A DNA stretch of 64,000 nucleotides from CG1-02-35-72 sp045046885 (GCA_045046885.1 JASFYX010000004.1:62001-126000), one strand, 5' to 3'. Positions 1 to 8,065 are shown, numbered from the stretch's first letter. The notes: generated by a model not told the origin, from the sequence alone. Translations and numbers: made by a program.

Positions 1-2
1 AA

Positions 3-956
3 GTCGAAATAATGAAAATTATACACGATAAAGTGTATCAAAAAGCCGATGTGAAAGTCAACGTAAAAGCCGAAGTACCTGTAAAACCTTTAGAGCTTGA
101 AAAAGAAAATCCTTTACCAAATATTAAAAATATTATAGCTGTAGCTTCTGGTAAAGGCGGTGTTGGTAAATCTACAATTACAGCTAATTTGGCTGTCTCT
201 TTGTCAAAAATGGGTTTTAAAGTCGGTATTTTAGATGCCGATGTTTATGGACCTTCGATGCCTATTATGTTTGATGTACCAGAAGCAAGACCCTTATCTG
301 TTATGGAAGGCGATCGCTCTAAAATGAAACCTATTGAGAGCTATGGTGTTAAGTTATTGTCTTTAGGATTTTTTACAAATGCAGACCAAGCCGTTATTTG
401 GCGTGGCGCTATGGCTACAAAAGCCCTCAATCAGTTATTGTTTGATTCTGCTTGGGGCGATTTAGATTTTTTACTAATAGACCTACCTCCAGGAACTGGC
501 GATATTCACTTATCAATTGTACAAGCTATTCCGGTAACGGGAGCCGTTATTGTGAGCACGCCACAAAACATTGCTTTGGCCGATGCCAAACGCGGTGTCG
601 CGATGTTTAAACAAGAAAATATTAATGTGCCGGTTTTGGGAATTGTAGAGAATATGAGCTATTTTACACCAGCTGAATTACCCGATAATAAATATTATAT
701 CTTTGGTCAGGATGGTGCTAAAAATTTAGCAGAAGATTTAAAAACCAGATTCCTTGGTGAGATTCCACTCGTGCAAAGTATCCGCGAAAGCGGCGATGTA
801 GGACATCCTGTAAGCTTACAAGAAAATACACCTATAGAAAAGGCGTTTAAAGATATAGCGAAAAACGTTGTTGACGAATTGGTAAAGCGCAATAAAAATC
901 TGCCACCAACAGAAATTGTACGTTTTACAACCATGTCTGGTTGTGCCACCAAATAA
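3..956 (+). CDS. mrp: Mrp/NBP35-family P-loop ATPase, 5' partial
   Basis: Predicted iron-sulfur cluster carrier ATPase of the cytosol (Mrp/ApbC/NBP35 family). The reading frame is open to the window edge (codons at 3, 6 and 9 precede the first ATG at 12), so the real start and the usual N-terminal MIP18/DUF59 domain lie outside the window. Counting from the ATG at 12, the deviant Walker A motif GKGGVGKS is at residues 47-54, followed by LDADVYGPSMP (switch I region) and LLIDLPPGTGD (Walker B region). The bridging CxxC motif of characterised Mrp proteins is missing: after NMSYFT comes PAELPDNKYYIFG, and the only visible cysteine is near the C terminus (SGCATK). The stop codon overlaps the start of the NifU-like gene (TAATG), so the two are translationally coupled, consistent with cluster assembly or delivery. 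Family identity is certain; cluster chemistry is not. Confidence 0.93.
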   Translation, partial: VEIMKIIHDKVYQKADVKVNVKAEVPVKPLELEKENPLPNIKNIIAVASGKGGVGKSTITANLAVSLSKMGFKVGILDADVYGPSMPIMFDVPEARPLSVMEGDRSKMKPIESYGVKLLSLGFFTNADQAVIWRGAMATKALNQLLFDSAWGDLDFLLIDLPPGTGDIHLSIVQAIPVTGAVIVSTPQNIALADAKRGVAMFKQENINVPVLGIVENMSYFTPAELPDNKYYIFGQDGAKNLAEDLKTRFLGEIPLVQSIRESGDVGHPVSLQENTPIEKAFKDIAKNVVDELVKRNKNLPPTEIVRFTTMSGCATK

Positions 957-1192
957 TGACAACAGAACAAATACATATTAAAGTAGAACAAGCCCTCTCA
1001 GAAATTAGACCTTTTTTAATTTCTGATGGGGGTAATATTAAACTTATTGCTATTGAAGGCACAACCGTAAAAGTACAACTTGAAGGCGCTTGTATAAGCT
1101 GTTCTGTCAACCAAATGACGCTTAAAAATGGTGTAAAAGCCACCATAAAAAAACACTTACCCTTTATAGAAAAAGTAGTCGAAGTACGATAA
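956..1192 (+). CDS. NifU C-terminal-like Fe-S scaffold protein
   Basis: Small protein of 78 residues made only of the NifU C-terminal (Nfu) domain. It is predicted to hold a [4Fe-4S] cluster between two subunits and pass it to target proteins. The fold signature is FLISDGGNIKLIAIEG (20-35) followed by LEGACISCSVNQMTLKNGV (42-60), with the cluster cysteines C46 and C49. The start is the ATG at 956, which shares its first base with the stop codon of the upstream Mrp gene; a TTG 15 bases earlier is in frame but lies inside mrp and is less likely. The coupling with an Mrp ATPase fits a joint role in Fe-S protein maturation. After the stop the sequence becomes AT-rich non-coding DNA. Confidence 0.92.
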   Translation: MTTEQIHIKVEQALSEIRPFLISDGGNIKLIAIEGTTVKVQLEGACISCSVNQMTLKNGVKATIKKHLPFIEKVVEVR

Positions 1193-1306
1193 AATACCGT
1201 TGTTTTCTGATTAAAATTTTAATCAAAAAAATAACAAATTCTTTTTAAATCTTTACAAAGGATTGTCATTTCGACATCAGGAGAAATCTCTATTATCTTG
1301 TAGAAA

Positions 1307-1346
1307 GAGATTCTTTAAATTAAACCTTAGATTGAACTCAGATTTA
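1307..1346. repeat. Dispersed 40-base repeat, copy 1
   Basis: The segment GAGATTCTTTAAATTAAACC followed by TTAGATTGAACTCAGATTTA is matched, with about four differences, by the reverse complement of 57045-57084 (AAATCTGAGTTCGATCC AAGGTTTAAT and on). Both copies lie in intergenic DNA. It is a dispersed non-coding repeat of unknown origin, possibly part of a small MITE-like element. Confidence 0.6.
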
Positions 1347-1545
1347 TAAGTAACTGTAATTAAATCTATTGTCTTTAATCTTAAAACAAAGCGGTCTTAT
1401 GTCTTTTATCAGATAGCAATGATAAGATATATTTATTTATATTTGTCTCCAATGAATTCGACTCAAAATATAGATTCCCAATTTTTAGGATTACTTATCC
1501 TCCTAAAATTCTATATTAAACGCAATCCTGAATAAGCGTAGGATA

Positions 1546-1553
1546 TACTTTTG
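1546..1553 (+). promoter_or_regulatory. Promoter -7 element of hmgA
   Basis: TACTTTTG fits the Bacteroidetes TAnnTTTG consensus and lies 32 bases before the hmgA start codon. No clear -33 TTTG is seen. Confidence 0.55.
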
Positions 1554-1585
1554 CTATTTTTTTACTAACTTTTAAAATTAAATGA

Positions 1586-2743
1586 ATGCCTAGATATCAC
1601 ACACTTGGTAAAATACCTCATAAAAGACATACCACATTTAAAAAAGACGACGGCAGTTTGTATCAAGAAGAACTTTTTGGTACAGCAGGATTTGCAGGGA
1701 TGTCATCTTTAATTTACCATCTTTATCCGCCAACTGTTGTTAGCGAAATTAAGAGAATTAAAGATGTAACACCAAAAATTGCCATAGATAAAAATATGAA
1801 AGCTTTGAGTTTTAAAGGCTTTTCTTTAAAAGCTGAAGATGATTATATAGAAAGTAGAAAAGTACTTTTTGTAAATAAGGATTTAAAAATAGGTTTAGCC
1901 GCACCCAAATCGTTTTCTAAAGATTATTTTTATCGCAATAGCGATTCAGACGAAATGCTGTTTATCCATATTGGTTCAGGGAAGTTGAGAACTATGTATG
2001 GTAGTCTCGATTTTAAATACGGCGATTACCTTATTATCCCAAAAGGGACAACTTATCAAATAGATTTTGACACAGAAGCCAATCGGATTTTGTTTATAGA
2101 ATCGGCTAGTGCTATAACTACACCAAGTCGTTATAGAAATAATTTCGGACAATTTTTAGAACATGCGCCATTTTGTGAACGCGATTTTAGAGCGCCACAA
2201 AATTTAAAAACACACGACGAAAAAGGGCAGTTTAAAGTTTTGTCAAAAAAGCAAGATATCCTTTGGGAATATACCCATACAAATCATCCGTTTGATGTTG
2301 TAGGATGGGATGGCTTTAATTATCCGTATGCTTTTTCTATACACGATTTCGAACCAATTACAGGGCGTATTCATTTGCCACCACCAATCCATCAACAATG
2401 GGAAGCTAGTGGATTTGTAGCATGCTCTTTTGTGCCACGTCTTTTTGATTACCATCCTGAAGCTATTCCTGCACCTTATCATCATAGTAATATTGATTCT
2501 GAGGAATTACTTTATTATGTAGATGGCGATTTTATGAGTCGTAACAATATAGAAAAAGGGCAAATAACCTTGCATCCAGGTGGTATTCCTCATGGGCCAC
2601 ACCCCGGAGCCATCGAGCGCAGTATAGGTAAAGAAAGAACAGAAGAATTAGCTGTTATGATAGATCCTTTTAGCCCTGTTATGATTACAGAAGAGGCTAT
2701 GAACTTACAAGTTGAAGGATACTATAAAGCTTGGAATGAATAA
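1586..2743 (+). CDS. hmgA: Homogentisate 1,2-dioxygenase
   Basis: Cytosolic non-haem iron(II) enzyme that opens the ring of homogentisate to give maleylacetoacetate, in tyrosine and phenylalanine catabolism. The protein has 385 residues, the size of the shorter bacterial forms. The iron ligands expected from the family are visible: H300 and E306 in YHHSNIDSEE, and H336 in HPGGIPHGPHPG. The cupin-like jellyroll and the ending VMIDPFSPVMITEEA are typical. The ATG at 1586 gives the family start MPRYHTLGKIPHKRH. The next gene on the same strand is hpd, which produces its substrate, 75 bases downstream, so the two probably form one transcription unit. Fumarylacetoacetase and maleylacetoacetate isomerase are not in the window. 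Confidence 0.96.
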   Translation: MPRYHTLGKIPHKRHTTFKKDDGSLYQEELFGTAGFAGMSSLIYHLYPPTVVSEIKRIKDVTPKIAIDKNMKALSFKGFSLKAEDDYIESRKVLFVNKDLKIGLAAPKSFSKDYFYRNSDSDEMLFIHIGSGKLRTMYGSLDFKYGDYLIIPKGTTYQIDFDTEANRILFIESASAITTPSRYRNNFGQFLEHAPFCERDFRAPQNLKTHDEKGQFKVLSKKQDILWEYTHTNHPFDVVGWDGFNYPYAFSIHDFEPITGRIHLPPPIHQQWEASGFVACSFVPRLFDYHPEAIPAPYHHSNIDSEELLYYVDGDFMSRNNIEKGQITLHPGGIPHGPHPGAIERSIGKERTEELAVMIDPFSPVMITEEAMNLQVEGYYKAWNE

Positions 2744-2754
2744 CTTAATATCAA

Positions 2755-2805
2755 ATGTCACCTTGCCTGTCCGTCTTTGACAGAAGCGCAGTCGAAGGGT
2801 CTCTT
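2755..2805. repeat. GTCGAAGGG-family interspersed repeat with hairpin
   Basis: Between hmgA and hpd: ATGTCACC...CTGTCCGTCTTTGACAG...GCGCAGTCGAAGGGTCTC. The inner part folds as CTGTC-CGTCTTT-GACAG. Related copies are at 3978-4027 and 6231-6304, with shorter ones at 51467-51499 and 42891-42936. Confidence 0.7.
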
Positions 2806-2818
2806 AAAACATAAAATT

Positions 2819-3973
2819 ATGTCAGATTTAAAAAACATAGAAAATTTTAATTACGGCTTAGAAAAAATATTTCCCGAGGCTGCTGATTTTTTGCCTTTAT
2901 TAGGAACAGATTACGTCGAATTATACGTGGGTAATGCCAAACAAGCGGCACACTTTTATAAAACAGCTTTTGGCTTTCAATCTTTGGCTTATGCCGGATT
3001 AGAAACAGGTATGACAGACCGAACCAGCTACGTCTTGGCTCAAGATAAAATCCGCTTGGTTTTAACAACACCTATGCCCAATACACACGAAGAAATATTT
3101 AACCATTTAACAAAGCATGGCGATGGTGTTAAAGTTATTGCTCTTTGGGTTGAAGATGCTACCAAAGCGTGGGAAGAAACCACCAAACGCGGCGCTAAAT
3201 CGTATTTTGAGCCTACAAAAGAAACCGATAAAGACGGAGAAGTTGTACGTGCGGGTATCCATACTTATGGCGATACGGTACATGTTTTTGTAGAACGCAA
3301 AAATTACAAAGGTGTCTTTTTACCTAAATACGAAAAATGGGAATCGCATTACAATCCTACAAGTTGTAAATTGAAATATATTGACCATATGGTGGGTAAT
3401 GTAGATTGGGGACAAATGGATGTCTGGGGCACATTCTACCGAGACGTTATGGGCTTTGCCCAACTGGTATCGTTTGACGATAAAGATATTTCAACAGAAT
3501 ACACCGCCCTTATGAGTAAGGTAATGACCAATGGTAATGGCCGTATAAAATTCCCCATTAACGAACCTGCCAAAGGTAAAAAGAAGTCGCAAATAGAAGA
3601 GTATATCGATTTTTATAAGGGAGCCGGTTGTCAACATATAGCTGTAGCGACAGACGACATTGTTTTTACGGTGAGTGAAATGAAAAAACGCGGTGTAGAA
3701 TTCCTTTACGTGCCAGGCACTTATTACGATACTGTAGGCGAAAGGGTAGGTGAAATAGCCGAAGATATGGCTGTTTTAAAACAACATGGTATTATGGTTG
3801 ACAGAGATGATGAAGGATATTTGCTTCAGATTTTTACCAAACCTGTTAGTGACAGACCGACCTTGTTTTTTGAAATTATTCAGCGTAAAGGCGCCCAATC
3901 TTTTGGCAAAGGTAATTTTAAAGCCTTATTCGAAAGCATTGAAGCCGAGCAAGAACGTCGTGGGACATTGTAA
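2819..3973 (+). CDS. hpd: 4-hydroxyphenylpyruvate dioxygenase
   Basis: Iron(II) dioxygenase that converts 4-hydroxyphenylpyruvate to homogentisate, the substrate of the neighbouring HmgA. With the ATG at 2819 the protein has 384 residues (MSDLKNIENFNYGLEKIFP). A longer frame from 2777 would translate the upstream interspersed repeat and is rejected. It has two vicinal-oxygen-chelate domains; the iron ligands by family alignment are H190 (YIDHMVGN), H273 (CQHIAVAT) and E352 (FFEIIQR). The end, QSFGKGNFKALFESIEAEQERRG, is the strongly conserved C-terminal gate helix. It is followed by another copy of the interspersed repeat. The pair hmgA-hpd makes the core of the homogentisate pathway. Confidence 0.97.
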   Translation: MSDLKNIENFNYGLEKIFPEAADFLPLLGTDYVELYVGNAKQAAHFYKTAFGFQSLAYAGLETGMTDRTSYVLAQDKIRLVLTTPMPNTHEEIFNHLTKHGDGVKVIALWVEDATKAWEETTKRGAKSYFEPTKETDKDGEVVRAGIHTYGDTVHVFVERKNYKGVFLPKYEKWESHYNPTSCKLKYIDHMVGNVDWGQMDVWGTFYRDVMGFAQLVSFDDKDISTEYTALMSKVMTNGNGRIKFPINEPAKGKKKSQIEEYIDFYKGAGCQHIAVATDDIVFTVSEMKKRGVEFLYVPGTYYDTVGERVGEIAEDMAVLKQHGIMVDRDDEGYLLQIFTKPVSDRPTLFFEIIQRKGAQSFGKGNFKALFESIEAEQERRGTL

Positions 3974-3977
3974 TTAA

Positions 3978-4027
3978 ATGATACTCTTGTCTGTCCGCTT
4001 CTAGCGGGAGCGAAGTCGAAGGGTCTT
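3978..4027. repeat. GTCGAAGGG-family interspersed repeat with hairpin
   Basis: Downstream of hpd: CTTGTCTGTCCGCTTCTAGC and then GGGAGCGAAGTCGAAGGGTC. The inner hairpin here is CCGCT-TCT-AGCGG, different in sequence from the hairpin in the copy at 2755 but in the same place. Confidence 0.7.
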
Positions 4028-4137
4028 ATTCATAAAAAAAATGCCAAACAATATTTTGGAGTTTTTTTTATCAATTATTTTATTTCCAATCCCTTAAACA
4101 ATATTTTTTTTCATACTTTTATACAAAGCTTAAAAGT

Positions 4138-5676
4138 ATGCTCACAAAAGTTTATGGTGGCGCCGTTTTTGGCGTCGAAGCTACTACAATTACAGTCGAG
4201 GTAAATATAGATAAAGGCATTGGTTATCACTTAGTGGGTTTACCCGATAATGCCATAAAAGAAAGCAGTTACCGTATTTCTGCGGCTTTAAAAAATAATG
4301 GTTATGTATTGCCCGGTAAAAAAATCACCATCAATATGGCGCCAGCCGATTTACGTAAAGAAGGGGCGGCTTACGATTTAACCTTAGCTATTGGTATCTT
4401 AACTGCTTCAAGTCAAATTAAGGCAGAAAATCTCGATAAATATATTATTATGGGAGAGTTGTCCCTTGACGGCAGTCTATTGCCATTTAGAGGCGCACTA
4501 CCCATTGCCATAAAAGCACGTGAAGAAGGTTTTAAAGGTTTTATTTTACCCAAACAAAATGCTATGGAAGCGGCCGTTGTAGATAATTTAGAAATCTATG
4601 CTGTAGAAAATATAAATCAGGTAATTTCTTTTTTTAAAGATGTCACAACTTTAGAACGTTTAGTAGTAGATACGCGTAAACAGTTTTATGAAAATTTAGA
4701 GCATCCCGAATTCGATTTCTCGGATGTGAAAGGACAGGAATCTATTAAACGTTGTATGGAAATAGCGGCAGCAGGCGGTCATAATGTTATTTTAATTGGG
4801 CCACCCGGTAGTGGAAAAACTATGTTAGCTAAGCGCCTACCCACTATTTTACCGCCAATGACGCTGCAAGAAGCTTTAGAAACCACAAAAATTCATTCTG
4901 TTGTAGGACGCGTTAAAGAAAATGTAGGCTTGATGAGCCAGAGGCCTTTCAGATCGCCGCATCATACTATTAGCGATGTGGCTTTGGTAGGCGGTGGCGC
5001 TTATCCGCAACCTGGCGAAATATCATTATCGCACAATGGCGTTTTATTTTTAGATGAATTACCAGAATTTAAACGCACCGTTTTGGAAGTGATGCGGCAA
5101 CCTTTGGAGGATAGAGAAGTCACCATTTCGCGGGCTAAATTCACGGTGACGTATCCTTGTAGTTTTATGTTGGTAGCCAGTATGAATCCGAGCCCGAGTG
5201 GTTATTTTGCCGATGACGAAAAAGGTTTATCATCATCTCCACAAGAAATGCAACGTTATTTGAGTAAAATATCAGGTCCCCTTTTAGATAGGATTGATAT
5301 TCATATAGAAGTGCAACCAGTTCCTTTTGAGAAATTAGCTGAAGAACGCAAAGGCGAATCGAGTAAAGTTATTAGAGAGCGCGTTATTAAAGCCAGAGAA
5401 GCTCAGACAGAACGCTTTAAAAACAATAAGAAAGTCCATTATAATGCCCAAATGACGGTGAAACAAATAAGCAAATATTGTGCTTTAAATTCAGAGAGTA
5501 TGGATTTAATCAAAATTGCTATGGATAAATTAGGTTTATCGGCAAGAGCCTACGACCGTATTTTAAAAGTGGCCCGTACAATAGCCGATTTAGAAGGAAT
5601 AGAAAATATAAAACCCAACTATATTTCAGAAGCTATTCAATATAGAAGTTTGGATAGAGAAGGGTGGTTGGGTTAA
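4138..5676 (+). CDS. yifB: YifB/ComM-family Mg-chelatase-like AAA+ ATPase
   Basis: AAA+ ATPase of the YifB/ComM family. In naturally transformable bacteria ComM is a helicase that extends heteroduplex formation during recombination; the role in this organism is inferred. It has 512 residues: a ChlI-like N-terminal domain (about 1-165, GVEATTITVEVNIDKGIGYHLVG), Walker A GPPGSGKT (221-228), the family block PFRSPHHTISDVALVGGG (270-287), Walker B GVLFLDELPEF (301-311), and a C-terminal Mg-chelatase domain ending in ISEAIQYRSLDREGW. All ATPase motifs look intact. An AT-rich leader with a near-consensus -7 element (TACTTTTA) precedes the ATG. A secreted-protein gene follows after 17 bases. Confidence 0.94.
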   Translation: MLTKVYGGAVFGVEATTITVEVNIDKGIGYHLVGLPDNAIKESSYRISAALKNNGYVLPGKKITINMAPADLRKEGAAYDLTLAIGILTASSQIKAENLDKYIIMGELSLDGSLLPFRGALPIAIKAREEGFKGFILPKQNAMEAAVVDNLEIYAVENINQVISFFKDVTTLERLVVDTRKQFYENLEHPEFDFSDVKGQESIKRCMEIAAAGGHNVILIGPPGSGKTMLAKRLPTILPPMTLQEALETTKIHSVVGRVKENVGLMSQRPFRSPHHTISDVALVGGGAYPQPGEISLSHNGVLFLDELPEFKRTVLEVMRQPLEDREVTISRAKFTVTYPCSFMLVASMNPSPSGYFADDEKGLSSSPQEMQRYLSKISGPLLDRIDIHIEVQPVPFEKLAEERKGESSKVIRERVIKAREAQTERFKNNKKVHYNAQMTVKQISKYCALNSESMDLIKIAMDKLGLSARAYDRILKVARTIADLEGIENIKPNYISEAIQYRSLDREGWLG

Positions 5677-5693
5677 ATTTTAAATCTATTTAA

Positions 5694-6206
5694 ATGAAAA
5701 AAACACTATTATTAATTTTGTTTTTAGGAACTTTTTCAGGTTGGGCTTGTCTTTGCCCGCCGCCAGGTCGTTTAGATGATGCTAGGCAAAGAGAAATCCA
5801 AAGTTCAGATATTATTGTTATTGCAGATGTCTTTGAAATAAATAAATCAGATCATACTTTTAAAGTAAGAATAATCGAAGTATTTAAAGGTAAAACTAAG
5901 AAAGGAAAAATTATGATGATTAAAAATTGGCGTTTTTGTGAACCTAACGTTGATAAAAATGGAAAATGGCTTATATATAGTAGTATAATAGACGGAAGTT
6001 TATATGTAAACGATTGTGGTTTGACCAGAAGTTTTAGGCATCCTGAAAATAATTCGCATTTTTTTATTCCGAGAATACCTCCTTTTAACATATCAAAATC
6101 TAGATTAATTAGATTTGATAAAAGAGAAATTAGAAGAATAAAAAGGATTGCACCAAGAATGTTAAAGAAAGAAGTAGCACTTTTAAGAAGAATAGCGTCT
6201 TCCTAA
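5694..6206 (+). CDS. Secreted protein with TIMP/NTR-like cysteine pattern
   Basis: Not assigned to a characterised family. The 170-residue protein begins with a signal peptide (1-18, KKTLLLILFLGTFSGWA), giving a mature N terminus CLCPPPGRLDDARQREIQSSDIIVIADV. A CxC at or near the mature N terminus, a 'SSDIIVIADVFEI' strand and further cysteines at C82 and C108 resemble tissue-inhibitor-of-metalloproteinase/netrin-like (OB-fold) secreted proteins, some of which occur in bacteria; this is a resemblance seen by eye only. The C-terminal third is very basic (repeated RR, RI, KR; ends LLRRIASS). It starts 17 bases after yifB and may be co-transcribed. The CLC is not in a convincing lipobox. Confidence 0.75.
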   Translation: MKKTLLLILFLGTFSGWACLCPPPGRLDDARQREIQSSDIIVIADVFEINKSDHTFKVRIIEVFKGKTKKGKIMMIKNWRFCEPNVDKNGKWLIYSSIIDGSLYVNDCGLTRSFRHPENNSHFFIPRIPPFNISKSRLIRFDKREIRRIKRIAPRMLKKEVALLRRIASS

Positions 6207-6230
6207 GCTTCAGCCTGACAAATATAACTA

Positions 6231-6304
6231 ATGTCACCCTGAGCGAAGTCGAAGGGAATGTCACCCTGTCAGTCCGCCTCTGGAGGAAACGAAGTTGAAG
6301 CGTA
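6231..6304. repeat. Two tandem GTCGAAGGG-family repeats
   Basis: A short copy (ATGTCACCCTGAGCGAAGTC GAAGGGA) is followed at once by a longer copy with an inner hairpin CCTC-TGG-AGG and a degenerate end (CGAAGTTGAAGCG). It separates the 170-residue gene from cbpA. Confidence 0.7.
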
Positions 6305-6329
6305 GAGAATTATATAAAAATAAACAAAT

Positions 6330-7226
6330 ATGGCATTTATAGATTATTATAAAATACTGGGTATTAGTAAAAATGCAACAGAGAAAGAGATTAAAAAAGC
6401 CTATCGTAAGTTGGCTAGAAAGCACCATCCCGATTTAAATCCTAATGATAAAGAAGCCGAGAAAAAATTTAAAGAAATCAACGAGGCAAATGAGGTTTTG
6501 AGTAATCCAGAAAACCGAAAGAAATATGATAAATACGGTAAAGATTGGCAACATGCCGATGCTTTTGAAAAAGCCGAAAAACAGCAAAGGCAATATAGTG
6601 GGGCTAAGCAAAATCAAAGTACCGGTGGTTTTTCTGACAGTGATTATTCAGATTTTTTTGAATCTATGTTCGGTGGAGCAGGATCAAGAGCGGGAGGAAG
6701 ACAAGTAAAATTTAGAGGACAAGACTATGGCGCTGAGTTACATTTAGATATTAGAGATGTTTTTACCAGTCATAAGCGCACCTTAACGGTTGACGGAAAG
6801 AAAATTAGATTGACTATCCCAGCAGGCGTTAAAGATAGTCAGATAATAAAAATTAAAGGTTATGGTGGCGAAGGTATTAACGGTGGTCCAAAAGGCGATT
6901 TGCACATTAAATTTGTCATTAATAATCACACCACTTTTAAATTAGACAAAAACGACCTTTACACGACTGTCAATTTAGATTTATATACGGCTGTTTTGGG
7001 AGGTGAAGTAACCATAAATACTTTTAACGGCAAAGTAAAATTAAAAGTAAAACCCGAAACCCAAAACGCTACTAAAGTAAAATTACGTGGTAAAGGTTTT
7101 CCTATCTATAAAAAAGAAGGCACTTTTGGTGATTTGTACGTGACTTATCAAATACAAATTCCGACAAAACTGACCGAAAAAGAAAAAAAATTATTTAAAG
7201 AACTCGCTAATCTCAGAAAATCATGA
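6330..7226 (+). CDS. cbpA: CbpA-type J-domain co-chaperone
   Basis: DnaJ-family co-chaperone of 298 residues, predicted to stimulate Hsp70 (DnaK) ATPase and deliver substrates. The J-domain covers about 1-70 with the essential HPD at 33-35 (KHHPDLNP). A Gly/Ser-rich linker (about 90-125, GAGSRAGGRQ) leads into the two C-terminal substrate-binding domains. No CxxCxGxG zinc-finger repeats are present, so this is a class II (CbpA-like) rather than a class I DnaJ. The next gene overlaps by four bases (ATGA) and encodes the CbpM-type modulator, which confirms the assignment. Confidence 0.94.
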   Translation: MAFIDYYKILGISKNATEKEIKKAYRKLARKHHPDLNPNDKEAEKKFKEINEANEVLSNPENRKKYDKYGKDWQHADAFEKAEKQQRQYSGAKQNQSTGGFSDSDYSDFFESMFGGAGSRAGGRQVKFRGQDYGAELHLDIRDVFTSHKRTLTVDGKKIRLTIPAGVKDSQIIKIKGYGGEGINGGPKGDLHIKFVINNHTTFKLDKNDLYTTVNLDLYTAVLGGEVTINTFNGKVKLKVKPETQNATKVKLRGKGFPIYKKEGTFGDLYVTYQIQIPTKLTEKEKKLFKELANLRKS

Positions 7227-7516
7227 ACAAAAAAGACTATATATCCGTAGACGAATTGTGTAATCATTACCACATAGAAATTTCTTTTTTTACAAGGTTA
7301 AATGATATGGGCTTGATTAAAATGAGTACTATACAAAAAACTGAATGTATAAATAGAGATGTGCTGAGTGATGTAGAGAAAATGTTAAGGCTACACCAAG
7401 AACTCGATGTTAATTTTGAAGGCATTGATGTGGCTTTTAATCTGCTTAAAAAGATTGAACTTTTACAAGAAGAACTACAGTCTGTTAAAAATAGGTTACA
7501 CTTATTCGAAAACTAA
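7223..7516 (+). CDS. cbpM: CbpM-type chaperone modulator
   Basis: A 97-residue protein of the MerR-like CbpM family. Known CbpM binds the J-domain of CbpA and blocks its contact with DnaK. The sequence shows an N-terminal winged-helix-like part (ISVDELCNHYHIEISFFTRL), an EGIDVAFNLLKKIELL helix and a short coiled-coil end (LLQEELQSVKNRLHLFEN). It overlaps the stop of cbpA by four bases, a standard arrangement for this pair. It probably does not bind DNA despite its MerR-like fold. Confidence 0.85.
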   Translation: MNKKDYISVDELCNHYHIEISFFTRLNDMGLIKMSTIQKTECINRDVLSDVEKMLRLHQELDVNFEGIDVAFNLLKKIELLQEELQSVKNRLHLFEN

Positions 7517-7540
7517 GTTTATAGAGGATAAAGAACAATA

Positions 7541-8065
7541 ATGAACGCTATAATAGAAACTGAAAGAACTTTTATGCGTCCTTTTACAGAGGACGATACG
7601 CAAGCTGTATTCGATTTTGGCTCTAACAAAGAAGTCCAAAAACATACTGGTGATAAATTATTAGAATCAATTGATCAAGCTAAAAACACCATCCGGAATG
7701 TATGGTTTGCCGATTATAAAAAGTATGGTTATGGTCGTTGGGCTGTTGTACATAAAAAAGACAATAAAGTAATAGGTTTTGCCGGCCTAAAATACTTGCC
7801 CGAATTCAGAAAAACCGATATAGGTTATAGATTTTTACCTCAATATTGGGGGCAAGGTATTGCCACAGAAGTATCGCTCCCTATTATAAAATATGGTTTT
7901 GAAAAGTTAGGCTTAAAAGAAATAATAGGCATTGCAGACCCTGTAAATAAAGGTTCTATAAAAGTTCTTCAAAAAATTGGTCTTAAATATTATAAAAAAG
8001 CTATTTATGACGAAGGAACTACCAAAAAATATCTTTGGTATAAAATCAAAAAAGAAGATTATTAA
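7541..8065 (+). CDS. GNAT-family N-acetyltransferase (RimJ/RimL-like)
   Basis: A 174-residue acetyltransferase of the RimJ/RimL branch of the GNAT superfamily. It starts with the typical METERTFMRPFTEDD-like block (IIETERTFMRPFTEDDTQAV, 4-23). The acetyl-CoA loop is seen in DIGYRFLPQYWGQGIATEVS, where Q-x-x-W-G-Q-G-I-A takes the place of the R/Q-x-x-G-x-G/A motif. The region after it (YGFEKLGLKEIIGIADPVNKGSIKVLQKIGL) is also characteristic. The substrate (protein N terminus, amino group of a small molecule or antibiotic) cannot be told. It lies 24 bases after cbpM with a purine-rich leader (GAGGATAAAGAACAATA). Confidence 0.88.
   Translation: MNAIIETERTFMRPFTEDDTQAVFDFGSNKEVQKHTGDKLLESIDQAKNTIRNVWFADYKKYGYGRWAVVHKKDNKVIGFAGLKYLPEFRKTDIGYRFLPQYWGQGIATEVSLPIIKYGFEKLGLKEIIGIADPVNKGSIKVLQKIGLKYYKKAIYDEGTTKKYLWYKIKKEDY

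Larger units (their letters stand above)
1193..1585. other. Intergenic region, 393 bases, with repeat fragments
   Basis: No gene is supported here. It contains a GTCATTTCGAC...GGAGAAATC repeat fragment (about 1264-1290), a 40-base dispersed element ending near 1346 that recurs in inverted orientation near 57045, an imperfect inverted repeat around 1483-1512 (CCTAAAAATT-like arms near AATTTTAGG), and the promoter of hmgA at its right end. Confidence 0.7.

Noticed and set aside
2777..2818. Longer N terminus for hpd.
   Set aside because: The extra 14 codons translate the interspersed GTCGAAGGG repeat; the ATG at 2819 gives the expected N terminus.
4040..4072. Terminator-like hairpin after hpd (CCAAA...TTTGG then T-run).
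   Set aside because: The stem has only five A/T-rich base pairs; too weak to claim.
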